This document shows positions 26,701-34,119 of a stretch of 64,000 nt of DNA, one piece after another (position 1 is the stretch's first letter; every line of letters starts with the position of its first letter). Both the position numbers and the translations under genes were made by a program. Under the pieces are notes generated by a model that worked only from the letters and a program-made list of their open reading frames with translations, was not told where the DNA came from and ran no database searches. Where the stretch lies: positions 74,891 through 138,890 of the forward strand of contig JALNWG010000006.1 in assembly GCA_023231005.1 (NCBI GenBank), read 5' to 3'. The DNA is from Bacteroidales bacterium (GTDB lineage: Bacteria; Bacteroidota; Bacteroidia; Bacteroidales; FEN-979).

Positions 26701-27592
26701 CTTTGTCAAGTCCCCCGCGGCGTGTAGCCGGTCCAAATGTAGTATGGCCAATATCCTTTATTCTGACCGGAACATTGTTCCGAACGGCGACCACGGAGTT
26801 TTCAAGATCATCGAGGTTCTTGATATAACCAAGTCCTCTGATGATATACTCCACATTGTTCAATTCAATGGTTTCAGCACCGATGTCGAGATTGCTTTTA
26901 CGAACGGCATTCATCACATCCATGACTGAAACACTGAATGCTTTTAATGCTTCAGGGTTAAGATCGACCTGGTACTCCTTTACAAAACCACCCACCGATG
27001 CCACTTCTGAGACCCCTTCCGCAGTTGCCAGGCCATATTTTACATAAAAATCCTGGATCGTGCGTAGCTCCGCCGGATCCCATCCGCCATTTGGCTTCCC
27101 GGTTTTGGGATCCCGCCCTTCAAGTGTGTACCAGAATATCTGACCCAGCGCCGTTGCATCAGGCCCTAACGTTGGCTGCACGCCTGCTGGCAAGGTCCCG
27201 GATGGCAATGAATTGAGTTTTTCCAGGATACGGGAGCGACTCCAATAGAATTCAACTTTATCTTTAAAGATGATATAGATGAACGACATGCCAAACATGG
27301 AGGTACTTCGAACCGTACTCACCCCGGGAATTCCCAACAAGGCAGTGGTTAATGGATAGGTCACCTGGTCCTGGATATCTTTAGGAGAGCGACCCATCCA
27401 TTCGGTAGCAACTATTTGCTGGTTGTCACCAATGTCAGGGATCGCATCCACTGGTACCGGGTCGCGTGGAATAAAACCGGTTTGCCAGTTAAACGGTGCA
27501 AACACAATCCCACCGACAATAAAGGCGATCAGAAAAATGAAAGTGATCAGCCGGTTATCCAGGAAATACTTTACAAGTCGGTTAAAAAACAT
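23741..27592 (-). CDS. cusA: CusA-type RND Cu/Ag efflux pump, enlarged form
   Basis: 1283 residues against ~1045 for E. coli CusA. N-terminal helix (RLITFIFLIAFIVGGIVF), porter segments, and the relay helix AIAIGVMVDIGIVDVENILR, close to the HME4 (Cu/Ag) pattern. Two insertions make it longer: extra membrane helices after the first RND half (WNGILIGAGVLFVIFWHTW ... VNFIFVAGIVTVILGALMT), and a soluble segment (RMRFKTDRNDYYRLKNGSKY) in the second porter domain. The enlarged form is usual in Bacteroidota. MLSTGMRAPMGLKVYG matches the CusA motif near the metal-binding methionines. Pumps Cu(I)/Ag(I) from the periplasm through the CusC-like channel. Confidence 0.92.
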   Translation of the reverse strand: MFFNRLVKYFLDNRLITFIFLIAFIVGGIVFAPFNWQTGFIPRDPVPVDAIPDIGDNQQIVATEWMGRSPKDIQDQVTYPLTTALLGIPGVSTVRSTSMFGMSFIYIIFKDKVEFYWSRSRILEKLNSLPSGTLPAGVQPTLGPDATALGQIFWYTLEGRDPKTGKPNGGWDPAELRTIQDFYVKYGLATAEGVSEVASVGGFVKEYQVDLNPEALKAFSVSVMDVMNAVRKSNLDIGAETIELNNVEYIIRGLGYIKNLDDLENSVVAVRNNVPVRIKDIGHTTFGPATRRGGLDKAGSEAVGAVVVARYGSNPMEVIGNVKQKIKEIEAGLPQKTLPDGSISKVSIVPFYDRTGLIKETIGTLEYALSHEILISIIVIIVLVMNLRASFIVAGLLPLGVLMTFILMRFFGVDANIVALSGIAIAIGVMVDIGIVDVENILRHLEMPENKGIRGKKLLDVIYQATTEVRAAVVTSIATTIVSFLPVFAMEAAEGKLFRPLAFTKTFALLSAFLLGIIVLPTLVHIFFNIRFDKTKIRKIWNGILIGAGVLFVIFWHTWPALALVAIGFNNLSGHLWKEKSSAITNYINIAITVLVAVWYLSIEWLPLGAHNSSVVNFIFVAGIVTVILGALMTMVHFYEPILRWCLIHKWKFLMLPAFTLLFGILAWQGIDKIFGIVPDGLEKIGWKSVRQTAVWQGAVKTFPGTGKEFMPSLNEGSYLLMPTSMPHSSIEKNLEYIETLDKRLSVIPEVEIAVGKWGRVNSALDPAPVQMFENTINYRSEYILDEDGHRMRFKTDRNDYYRLKNGSKYNPEKETFRIIPADSLIPDEKGEFFRQWRPQIKKPNDIWNEIVKVTNIPGLTSAPKLQPIETRLVMLSTGMRAPMGLKVYGPDLESIEQAGMMFEKVLKDVPSVKATSVFYDRAVGAPYLEIKLNREAMARYGMSISDVQEILQVAVGGMSLSNSVEGRERFPIRVRYARELRDNPDDIKRILIPAMNGVQVPLGEIADIDYTRGAQMIRSENTFLVGYVIFDMQEGKAEVDVVEDAAKIIQAKISTGGIKLPPGVSYKFAGNYEQQIRATKRLSIVIPISLILILLLLYFQFRTVTAAFIHFSGVFVAFAGGFIMLWLYGQGWFMNFSVAGINLRDMFQMHTINLSVAVWVGFIALFGIATNDGVIMGTYIHQVFEQRHPTTVHEVREAVVAAGLKRVRPAMMTTAVAVIALLPVLTSTGKGADIMVPMAIPTFGGMIIQVMTVFVVPMFQAMWRERAVLRANKKAIQTSNTQ

Positions 27593-27649
27593 AGATTTAA
27601 TTTAAAAACATGATCCATTTCGCCATTTACACGCTCATTTTCAGCTAAG

Positions 27650-28753
27650 TTAGTACTTTAATAAAGTTCCACCAAAGGAATCGTTGTTATTCAAAACGAT
27701 GGTATAAAAATAAATACCGGAAGGCAGCTTATCTCCGTTGATAATTATCTTATTATCAGTAATAGTTTCATCAACCTGAACTCTTTTCCCGATTGAATTG
27801 TAGAGTGAAACAGAAAGAAGAGTTCTCCCCGCATCAAGTTGCAATGTCACGACAGAAGAAAACGGATTTGGAAAAGCATGAAAACCTTCGGCTGGGTTGT
27901 TCTCATTGAGTCCCAGGGCAGATGTACTTTTAGCATAATACCGGACTTGCTGAAAATAAGGAGGCTGTTGATTCTGAAAACCCCTATTGATCTGTAGTAT
28001 CGGGAAGCCGGTGCTTTTTGCGTACCACCTGTAATAGTAATTGTCAGGATAAACATGAACATCGGTGATCACATTATTCACATATAAGGTGTCATACACC
28101 GTTTCAGTAGTCTTTATCCGGATTACCTGAGCTGTAGTATCCGGGATTGTGATCGTACCCCATCCATCGACAACGGATTTGCTGACAACATGATATACCC
28201 TCAATGTATCACCGGAAATCGGAATATGGATTTTGGCAACATTTTCCGATGAATCGCCATAGGCTAAAAGTGGGAAAATAGTCAGGTTCGAGCCAAGAAC
28301 TATGTTGGACGGATCCTCAAGACCATACTTTGACAATCCGGTTATATCCCGGATGTAATGATCATAATAGCACTGTGTTATGTCAGTGTGGGTAATATGG
28401 GAGTGATACATGTAACACCGCTCTTTTCGTGCAATATTCGAAAGTGGAAAATAACCTGCATTAAGGGTGGCATCATGGTTAATCCAGTCGACGGTATCCA
28501 GGGAGGCCTGTAGACTTCCACAACATGGGATTAGTATGCTGAAATCCCATGTTATATTGGCACCGGACGGGCCTGGCAAAAGGGTTACCCCCTGAGCGCT
28601 GTCAACCCTGACGCTGAACTGAACATCTCCTGGTTGCGGCAAGTCATTGATATCAAGTGATATTTGAGCCATCCCGGGTACAATCAACAGGATCGTAATA
28701 AAAAACGCAAGAACCGCTTTCAAAAATGTTTGATGTGTTTTTTTCATTTTCAT
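27650..28753 (-). CDS. T9SS-sorted surface/secreted protein in copper block
   Basis: 367 residues. Signal peptide (AVLAFFITILLIVPGMAQ), a beta-rich body, and a type A T9SS C-terminal domain (GFHAFPNPFSSVVTLQLDAG; GIYFYTIVLNN). The body contains a Cys pair (LIPCCGSL) and a His/Cys stretch (MYHSHITHTDITQCYYDHY) that could bind metal. No catalytic domain recognised. It is 58 bp upstream of cusA in the same direction, so exported surface metal binding is possible but unproven. Confidence 0.75.
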   Translation of the reverse strand: MKMKKTHQTFLKAVLAFFITILLIVPGMAQISLDINDLPQPGDVQFSVRVDSAQGVTLLPGPSGANITWDFSILIPCCGSLQASLDTVDWINHDATLNAGYFPLSNIARKERCYMYHSHITHTDITQCYYDHYIRDITGLSKYGLEDPSNIVLGSNLTIFPLLAYGDSSENVAKIHIPISGDTLRVYHVVSKSVVDGWGTITIPDTTAQVIRIKTTETVYDTLYVNNVITDVHVYPDNYYYRWYAKSTGFPILQINRGFQNQQPPYFQQVRYYAKSTSALGLNENNPAEGFHAFPNPFSSVVTLQLDAGRTLLSVSLYNSIGKRVQVDETITDNKIIINGDKLPSGIYFYTIVLNNNDSFGGTLLKY

Positions 28754-28791
28754 ATTGTTTTATGGTCTGATTAGGTGACTGATATATATGA

Positions 28792-29079
28792 CTACCGCAT
28801 ACCACATCCCCCGCCACTACCACCGTAATTGTAGCCGTCTTTATTACGTTTCATCTTACAATCACCATGGTTATGGCCCCCCTTGGCATCGGCTGTGACC
28901 AGGTCCATGCCGCATTTTGGGCATGAGCCTGGCTTTTCGCTGACCACTTCAGGGTGCATCGGGCATGTGTAAGTTACTTTACCCTGACCTGCAGCAGTCG
29001 GGCTTGCTTTAGGAGCACAACCGGCAATTGTAATCATCATTGCTGCAATCAGACCGAAAATCAAATTCACTGGTTTCAT
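28792..29079 (-). CDS. Lipoprotein with heavy-metal-binding domain
   Basis: 95 residues: lipobox (AAMMITIAGC), then a complete heavy-metal-binding domain VTYTCPMHPEVVSEKPGSC / CPKCGMDL as found at the start of CusB proteins. The tail GGHNHGDCKMKRNKDGY, GSGGGCGMR adds His, Cys and Met. A free-standing envelope copy of the HMBD probably buffers or delivers copper to the efflux complex. Follows the Met-rich lipoprotein gene by 11 bp. Confidence 0.85.
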   Translation of the reverse strand: MKPVNLIFGLIAAMMITIAGCAPKASPTAAGQGKVTYTCPMHPEVVSEKPGSCPKCGMDLVTADAKGGHNHGDCKMKRNKDGYNYGGSGGGCGMR

Positions 29080-29090
29080 ATACTATGATA

Positions 29091-29642
29091 TTAATTGAGA
29101 TGCAACTTCGCATGTTCTTTTCTCATTGTCTGCATGTTATCAACCATGCTTTGCATATTAGCTGACATGGTTCCCATGGCCGGGCAGTTTTTCATGTGAA
29201 GCAACATCATGCTGTCCATTTTCATCGTGGTCATGTTCATCATATTTCCCATTACCACCATCATGCTGTCCATGTTGCACATCATACCACCAGAACCACC
29301 CATCATGCCGCCAGAACCGCCCATCATACCATTGGATCCCATTCCGTTCATCTTCATCATGTCTTTGCAATAGGTCTGGAAGTGCATGGCAAAAGAGGTG
29401 TCTGGCATATGATATAAGCTGTCGTACATTTTGCAGGTCGAATCCATCATGGTCATCCCAGGCGTTTTATGGCGTTCAACCAGTAAAGATTCATATTGTT
29501 GTGCCTGCGAATAATCTTTATTCAGCAAGGCTTCAGTAGCCTTCAAATCTGCCGAATTAGTGTCAGGTGTCGTTTTACTTTTGTTACAACTTGCCGCAAA
29601 TAACATCACGGCTCCAATGGCAATAATTGCAATTTTTCTCAT
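29091..29642 (-). CDS. Met-rich lipoprotein, putative Cu/Ag-binding
   Basis: 183 residues with a lipobox (AVMLFAASC). The helical N-terminal half (YSQAQQYESLLVERHKTPGM; DSTCKMYDSLYHMPDTSF; HFQTYCKDMMKMNGMG) is followed by an extremely Met-rich centre with tandem SGGMMGG units and MVVMGNMMNMTTMKMDSMMLL, over 30 Met in total. Thioether-rich proteins bind Cu(I) and Ag(I). The helical half is related to the His/Trp/Asn-rich lipoprotein at 2995-3558 in the Zn/Cd block. No named family recognised; the role of periplasmic metal storage or chaperone is inferred. Confidence 0.8.
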   Translation of the reverse strand: MRKIAIIAIGAVMLFAASCNKSKTTPDTNSADLKATEALLNKDYSQAQQYESLLVERHKTPGMTMMDSTCKMYDSLYHMPDTSFAMHFQTYCKDMMKMNGMGSNGMMGGSGGMMGGSGGMMCNMDSMMVVMGNMMNMTTMKMDSMMLLHMKNCPAMGTMSANMQSMVDNMQTMRKEHAKLHLN

Positions 29643-29763
29643 TTTGAATAATTTTAATTTGTGGATAAATAATTGAAATGACTTGCGACGCTGATAGCAA
29701 CATCAAAAGCAGGAAAATGCCGTTAATTCAGGCAGATCCTTACAAGGATAATGAAATGGATTT

Positions 29764-30165
29764 TCAGAAAAGGAAAACCTGCAGGACTTGGGAAGTCTGT
29801 CCTGAACAAATAGGTTTTGACGTAAAGGGATTTTTTCGAAGTCCTCCTGATCCGTCATTCATGAGGGATAATTCAGGTGAATTCGAGAATGCAAGTATAG
29901 TAGGCAGCGATACTTGTTCCAATTGTGTTTGAAATCCTGCCTTAAAGTCTAAATGATCCTGGGTGGATTCAAATTGATCGGTGATCTTGAGACTGATCTT
30001 TTCATTATGACAACCCGGGCAATTGCCGTTACAGCAATTGTCGGGTGTCGAATACAAAGCCGTATGCATGAGATTTTTGCCACAATAATGCCGGGTTATT
30101 GTCAATCCGGTCGTACCGAAAAGCAACGCAATGATCATTAAAATATGTCCGGCCTTCTTAAGCAT
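29764..30165 (-). CDS. HYC_CC_PP-like small protein
   Basis: 133 residues. Signal peptide (ILMIIALLFGTTGLTI) followed by the signature TRHYCGK, then DNCCNGNCPGCHNE. This matches the HYC...CC pattern of a small Bacteroidota family often encoded by copper-efflux genes; the C-terminal Pro pair is degenerate here (SKPICSGQTSQVLQVFLF). Seven cysteines and several His make metal binding likely. Separate from the Met-rich gene by 121 bp. Confidence 0.75.
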   Translation of the reverse strand: MLKKAGHILMIIALLFGTTGLTITRHYCGKNLMHTALYSTPDNCCNGNCPGCHNEKISLKITDQFESTQDHLDFKAGFQTQLEQVSLPTILAFSNSPELSLMNDGSGGLRKNPFTSKPICSGQTSQVLQVFLF

Positions 30166-30308
30166 GCAACAAAATTACTAACATTTAAGACTAATAACGA
30201 TTATTGTTTCAAAATATTACGCTTGGATAAAATTTATCCTATGTAAAGTTAGACAACCAAATCAATAAAAACTTGCGGTATATCATAAAAAAAGTTGAAT
30301 GCCTTATC

Positions 30309-31085
30309 CTACTTGATTACCATAAAAGTAAATACCGTGTTACCATCCATCCCTGTGGTCATGTCCATCACTTCGATGATACCCTTAACACCTGATGCGG
30401 TAATATACCCAAGCATGTCACCCATCGCCAGATTTTTTACCGACGAACCGGTTACCATAGATACCGCTTCAGGAGTTTCATCCATGATTATACCGACTTT
30501 AGTATTGTTTTTAGTTGTCCAGGTTGATAAATTGAATATGGGATCGGATGGGGCGCCAATACAAACACCATCTGTGGTGGAATATGTGTAAACCAGGTCA
30601 ACCGATCCTTGATGTGTAAAAGCATTGGCGGCAGTATATGTTGCCAAAGTTGAACCATTGATGAAACTTGAAAACGTACTTGTCGTTGTTCCTAAAGTGA
30701 TTTCAATGTCTTTTACAATAGAATAGGTAAGCGTCTTTTGGATTGGCACATCAGAAAGACCACCTTTTTCTGAAATCGTGAAAACCAAAGTTCCAACAGA
30801 GTCAGTTACAATATAATTTACCACTGCTGAATAACTTTTACTGTTGGTAACACCAGGAATGGCAACTACTTTGCCTCCTGTCTTGGTCATGGTAATCGAG
30901 TTAATATCATCATTTGAGGTTGATCCCTTGATTGTTAATGGAATAGTGTCGCCTAAATGCCCGATTGCCCTGTCCTGGGTCACTGTCAGGGTCATATCAG
31001 AGGTCTCAGCGCTTTTTTTACAGCTTGCTACCATAAGAGCAAGACTTGCAAGAAAGATTACGGATAATGTATTTATATTTTTCAT
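30309..31085 (-). CDS. Lipoprotein with Ig-like beta domains, unknown
   Basis: 258 residues. Lipobox (LASLALMVASC) and a beta-sandwich-like body: TLTVTQDRAIGHLGDTIPL resembles the start of an Ig-like fold, followed by SKSYSAVVNYIVTDSVGT. The second half includes CIGAPSDPIFNLSTWTTKNN and MVTGSSVKNLAMGDMLGYI. No metal motif is evident. First gene of metal block 2 in the direction of transcription; belonging to the metal response is a positional guess. Confidence 0.6.
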   Translation of the reverse strand: MKNINTLSVIFLASLALMVASCKKSAETSDMTLTVTQDRAIGHLGDTIPLTIKGSTSNDDINSITMTKTGGKVVAIPGVTNSKSYSAVVNYIVTDSVGTLVFTISEKGGLSDVPIQKTLTYSIVKDIEITLGTTTSTFSSFINGSTLATYTAANAFTHQGSVDLVYTYSTTDGVCIGAPSDPIFNLSTWTTKNNTKVGIIMDETPEAVSMVTGSSVKNLAMGDMLGYITASGVKGIIEVMDMTTGMDGNTVFTFMVIK

Positions 31086-31223
31086 GTGTCGTTATTTAGA
31101 ATGATTCTGCAAAGATATACTTAAATATCTTGATAATTACATATATTTGAATTTAATCTCAATAAGGTTAAGTACTATAAATTAATTCCATGCTAAGGAT
31201 AACCCATTTGTTTGCTGCTTTAC

Positions 31224-31239
31224 GACCATAAAAAAAGCG
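31224..31239. repeat. 16-bp direct repeat, right of metal block 2
   Basis: Second exact copy of GACCATAAAAAAAGCG (first at 20163-20178); the pair brackets the 11-kb copper block. Confidence 0.8.
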
Positions 31240-31260
31240 TTCAGGCCTTAGCCTGAACGC
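31230..31260 (-). terminator. Terminator of the 31285-31731 gene
   Basis: Minus-strand stem GCGTTCAGGC/GCCTGAACGC with a short loop followed by TTTTTTT. It sits between the accessory block and metal block 2. Confidence 0.88.
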
Positions 31261-31284
31261 CGAAATCTCAGATTTGACCGAAGG

Positions 31285-31731
31285 TCAGAACTTGATTTTT
31301 CCTTCAACATCAGAGATGCTTGCATCGAAGGATGATCTGAGAAAATCAATGACTTTCTTGATGCCAGGGGTGAAACTGGTAGTGAAGACATTTCCGTCTG
31401 AGTCGTTCAGCCGCATGGAGCAGTTGAAATCATTGGAGGCTGTCTGAAACCTTTCCAGTTCGCTCCGGGTCTGGACCAGCTTCGCCCTTTTTTCGATGAC
31501 CAGTTGGAGGTTTTCGACCTTGAGGATCTTCTCCATCAGGGTCATTTCCTTGACCGGTTCAGGAGCAGGAACAACGGGTTTTTCAAGTTCGACCTTCAAG
31601 AGCGGCTTTTGCTCCTCGGTTTTGTTCTCTTCAGGGTTGAGAACCGTTTTTGCGGCTGCAAGAACTGCGTTTTCTTCCTTGGATGCTCCGCCGTTGGTCG
31701 GCTTCAGTACTGGTGCTGTAATCTTTGTCAT
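31285..31731 (-). CDS. Accessory-block protein of unknown function
   Basis: 148 residues. N-terminal half is disordered and rich in Glu/Pro/Lys/Ala (KVELEKPVVPAPEPVKEM). The C-terminal half is a helix (LQLVIEKRAKLVQTRSELER) plus a small domain with FNCSMRLNDSDGNVFTTSF. Proteins like this are frequent beside ardC in Bacteroidota mobile elements; function unknown. It is preceded by structured repeat copy A and followed by its own terminator, so it is an independent unit. Confidence 0.7.
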   Translation of the reverse strand: MTKITAPVLKPTNGGASKEENAVLAAAKTVLNPEENKTEEQKPLLKVELEKPVVPAPEPVKEMTLMEKILKVENLQLVIEKRAKLVQTRSELERFQTASNDFNCSMRLNDSDGNVFTTSFTPGIKKVIDFLRSSFDASISDVEGKIKF

Positions 31732-31800
31732 TGTGTTTCGCTGCTGCCTTGCAGACTTTTTTAGGCATCTGGCTCGCCGGGGTTTAAGAAAAAATTTATG

Positions 31801-32058
31801 CCACCGGGAACAAACGGAGTGAAAATTTTAAGCAAGAGTTCAGGTCATGATTTTATGCAATAAAATCTGAATGAACCCCAAGGGTGACGGTGCCAGAAGG
31901 CGGTCACTCTTAGCGAAAAAGATTTTCACGAGTTTAACTTTGCTGCAAATTTTGAGTAATAGTGGGTTGGCTTTTGCTTGCTTTTTATAAAAGCTGCCCG
32001 GAAGGGATTTCTTTTTTGGCAGGGTTTCTTCTTTGTCCTGGTCTCAAAGAAAAAAGCC
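31801..32058. repeat. Structured intergenic repeat, copy A
   Basis: One of four diverged ~260-280 bp non-coding copies (others 34120-34395, 39300-39571, 39835-40110). Hairpin GTGAC (31884) with GTCAC (31903); outer stem GTGAAAAT (31819) with ATTTTCAC (31922); conserved box TAACTTTG at 31935-31942; then a CTTTTGCTTGCTTTTT motif and a closing stem around TTTCTTTG/CAAAGAAA. Lies upstream of the 31285-31731 gene. Confidence 0.75.
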
Positions 32059-32067
32059 TGATTCGCG

Positions 32068-32096
32068 AAAAAAAAAAGACTGCCGGAAGGGCAGCC
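32068..32096 (-). terminator. Terminator of the 32120-32431 gene
   Basis: Minus-strand stem GGCTGCC/GGCAGTC followed by about ten T residues. Confidence 0.82.
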
Positions 32097-32119
32097 TTTC
32101 TCAGGGTTTCTGTGTTTGA

Positions 32120-32431
32120 TCAGAAGGGGATTTCATCTGATGGCGTTTCTTTGGAGACCTTCTTTGAAGTATTGCGTTTCTTTTTAGGTGTTTCAGTGGG
32201 TTTTACCGGTTCGTTAACTTCGGATTCTTCCAAGCGGTTTACATAAGCGGTGTAGTCATGTCCGAATTGGTCGGGGCTTTTCAGTTTTGCGATTTCAAGG
32301 GAGATGTAATCTTCATCCTTGTATTTGTGTGAGAACTTTACGAGGTCTTCGATTTTGAAGTTGATCTTAATGATTTCAAGGCCTTCGATTTTCTTTCCTT
32401 TTCCGATGTAGTTTTTTACAAAATTTTTCAT
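32120..32431 (-). CDS. Small element protein with SSB-like C-terminal tip
   Basis: 103 residues from the ATG at 32431 (MKNFVKNYIGKGKKIEGLEI). A compact N-terminal beta domain with IIKINFKIEDLVKFSHKY and EIAKLKSPDQFGHDYTAYV is followed by a Lys/Thr-rich linker and ends SKETPSDEIPF. The final acidic-IPF matches the peptide that single-strand-binding proteins use to recruit partners. This small family is common in Bacteroidota plasmids and conjugative elements. A role with single-stranded DNA or SSB partners during transfer is inferred from the tail and context. Confidence 0.75.
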   Translation of the reverse strand: MKNFVKNYIGKGKKIEGLEIIKINFKIEDLVKFSHKYKDEDYISLEIAKLKSPDQFGHDYTAYVNRLEESEVNEPVKPTETPKKKRNTSKKVSKETPSDEIPF

Positions 32432-32557
32432 GGCTGTGATTTTTAAGTGAAATTTATATGCAAGTGTAATTAAGACCATGGAGGGGCACTCAAGTAGGAA
32501 CTGGAATACCGAATACCTGCAGGATATGCCGGGAAAATTCTTGAATGAGTAGCACTT

Positions 32558-32722
32558 TCACCCTGGAATGGGATAATAGCTTAGCATAGGAATTAAACAA
32601 AGACCACAGTCATCAGATTTCTGTAATTGCATCCAGGAAAAGAAAATCAGTCGGCCTGAATGATCAAAGAAAATAATCCCGGAACGTTCTACAACCAGAT
32701 GATAGTTACCCCGCAAACGCAT
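32558..32722 (-). CDS. Possible small protein (54 codons), uncertain
   Basis: The 373-bp space between 32431 and 32807 holds a leftward frame with ATG at 32722: MRLRGNYHLVVERSGIIFF start, DHSGRLIFFSW and a C-terminal LCLIPMLSYYPIPG. It reads protein-like, but there is no clear ribosome-binding site and no homologue I recognise. Apart from the terminator at 32764-32796 nothing else is seen in this space; it could equally be a long leader of the 32120-32431 gene. Confidence 0.28.
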   Translation of the reverse strand: MRLRGNYHLVVERSGIIFFDHSGRLIFFSWMQLQKSDDCGLCLIPMLSYYPIPG

Positions 32723-32763
32723 AACCCCAGGCAAATTAATGACTACACCTGTTGACGAGCAAG

Positions 32764-32796
32764 AAAAAAGCCGCTGTGGTTTCTCACAGCAGCTTA
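32764..32796 (-). terminator. Terminator of the zinc-ribbon gene
   Basis: Minus-strand stem AAGCTGCTGTG/CACAGCGGCT with a 5-6 nt loop followed by TTTTTT. Confidence 0.85.
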
Positions 32797-32806
32797 AGAA
32801 TCGGAA

Positions 32807-33025
32807 TTACCGGTACTGACTGTTGTAACGCTCTTCATCTTCAAAGGAAGCCAAAGAATTTCGGTAGTCAGCCTCATCACATTTCAGATGCCCGGCATGT
32901 TTGCCATTTGGCCAGTAGATGATTTGTTCGCCTTTTTTTATTGGTTTGCCGCAGGTGTGACATTTACTTGCGAAGCGGGCTGTGATCTGGCGGGGATCCC
33001 CGGAATAACTGTTAAAATTGTTCAT
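32807..33025 (-). CDS. Small zinc-finger protein
   Basis: 72 residues from the ATG at 33025. The zinc motif is ASKCHTCGKPIKKGEQIIYW with HAGHLKC, giving C..C...H..C ligands like PARP-type or treble-clef fingers. The Trp-Pro-Asn-Gly segment and acidic tail (SFEDEERYNSQYR) are distinctive. Likely DNA- or RNA-binding. Between ardC and the SSB-tail gene, each with its own terminator. Confidence 0.72.
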   Translation of the reverse strand: MNNFNSYSGDPRQITARFASKCHTCGKPIKKGEQIIYWPNGKHAGHLKCDEADYRNSLASFEDEERYNSQYR

Positions 33026-33048
33026 GGGTTTTGGTTTTAGTGTAAATG

Positions 33049-33077
33049 AAAAAACCACCCCGGTTGCCCGGGATGGC
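33049..33077 (-). terminator. Terminator of ardC
   Basis: Minus-strand stem CCATCCCGGG/CCGGGGTGG followed by TTTTTT, 22 bp after the ardC stop. Confidence 0.82.
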
Positions 33078-33098
33078 TCTATTGAATGAATGGTTCAG

Positions 33099-34040
33099 TT
33101 AAAAAGGTGAGTCTTCCAGGACAGGCTCCAGTACCGGAACTTCGCTGGTCGCTTCAGTTGTGGTTTTTTCTTCTGAAGCAGAATATGAAGAGTCAATGCC
33201 AAGGATATGATCGGCAGCCTTCTCAGCCCTTGCAGCAGCCCACATGACCCATTTCTGGTTGTCACGGAGCGCCGATGCCCATCCCCTGATGTAAGCGGCT
33301 GAGTTTCGGATATCCGGGTCAAGGTGAGCGATACCGGAGAGGAATGAAGAACAGAGTTCAGCAACAAGTTCCTCTTTGCTGTATGGGATATCGCCAAAGT
33401 TGTTCGACATTCCGTCATAGCGGTTGAGTCGTTTGGGGTGGCCAGTCGAGTGACCAAGCTCATGGTAAACCACACGGTAGAAGGCAGAAGAGCTTGTGAA
33501 ATATTTCCTATCCGGAACTGAGATCAGGTCAGCAACCGGGGAATAGTAGGCACGGTCGTCTTTGTCAGAGAAGATGATTTCCGGGCGGCCTGAGTAACCT
33601 TCAATAATGGATTCAGCCTCCAGGTGTTCATCGTTGACCTTTTCGTCAACCAGACTTTGAAGCTGGGCGATCTTTTGCTTACCCTGCTCGTCAAAGTCGG
33701 CCTGTTCGGAGTTGAAGACATGGTAAAATCTCAGAAGGAAGGTCTTTTTTGTAATGCCGGTGGCTTCATCCTGTTCCATGCCGGTTTTCCAGAAAACGAC
33801 GATGGTGGATTTTTCGCCCTTTCGAACCTGTCCGCCGTTGGAGCGAATCTGCTGGAATGTGCCATAGACCCGGCTCTTGTAAGGATCGGAAGAAAGCACC
33901 AGGCGATTGATGCCCCGGTAATAATGGCCATTCATGCTGACTGGTGAAGGAACCTGCCAAAGCTTCATCCAGCTTCCGGCTGTTTCGAGGTTGGCAATGA
34001 TCTTTTCGGTAATGACTGCGTAGATTTGTGAGTTATTCAT
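33099..34040 (-). CDS. ardC: ArdC-type antirestriction protein
   Basis: 313 residues. N-terminal ArdC single-strand-DNA-binding domain (IYAVITEKIIANLETAGSWM; YYRGINRLVL; QIRSNGGQVRKGEKSTIVVF), then a zinc metallopeptidase-like domain with YHELGHSTGHPKRLNR and a third ligand region KEELVAELCSSFL. It ends VLEPVLEDSPF, an acidic -PF tip like that of SSB proteins. ArdC proteins are carried in the leading regions of conjugative plasmids and protect entering DNA from restriction. Here the gene is preceded by repeat copy B and is its own transcription unit. It faces a restriction-modification system on the same element. Confidence 0.92.
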   Translation of the reverse strand: MNNSQIYAVITEKIIANLETAGSWMKLWQVPSPVSMNGHYYRGINRLVLSSDPYKSRVYGTFQQIRSNGGQVRKGEKSTIVVFWKTGMEQDEATGITKKTFLLRFYHVFNSEQADFDEQGKQKIAQLQSLVDEKVNDEHLEAESIIEGYSGRPEIIFSDKDDRAYYSPVADLISVPDRKYFTSSSAFYRVVYHELGHSTGHPKRLNRYDGMSNNFGDIPYSKEELVAELCSSFLSGIAHLDPDIRNSAAYIRGWASALRDNQKWVMWAAARAEKAADHILGIDSSYSASEEKTTTEATSEVPVLEPVLEDSPF

Positions 34041-34119
34041 GATATCTGCCCGTGCCCTCGGGTCTTATTTAGGTTTCTGGCCCACCTGGTTAAAATTGAA
34101 ATTTTAGCCCAAGTGAATA

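Noticed and set aside
29196..29417. Rightward His-rich frame opposite the Met-rich lipoprotein
   Set aside because: His codons (CAT) are the reverse complement of the Met codons (ATG); an antisense artefact.
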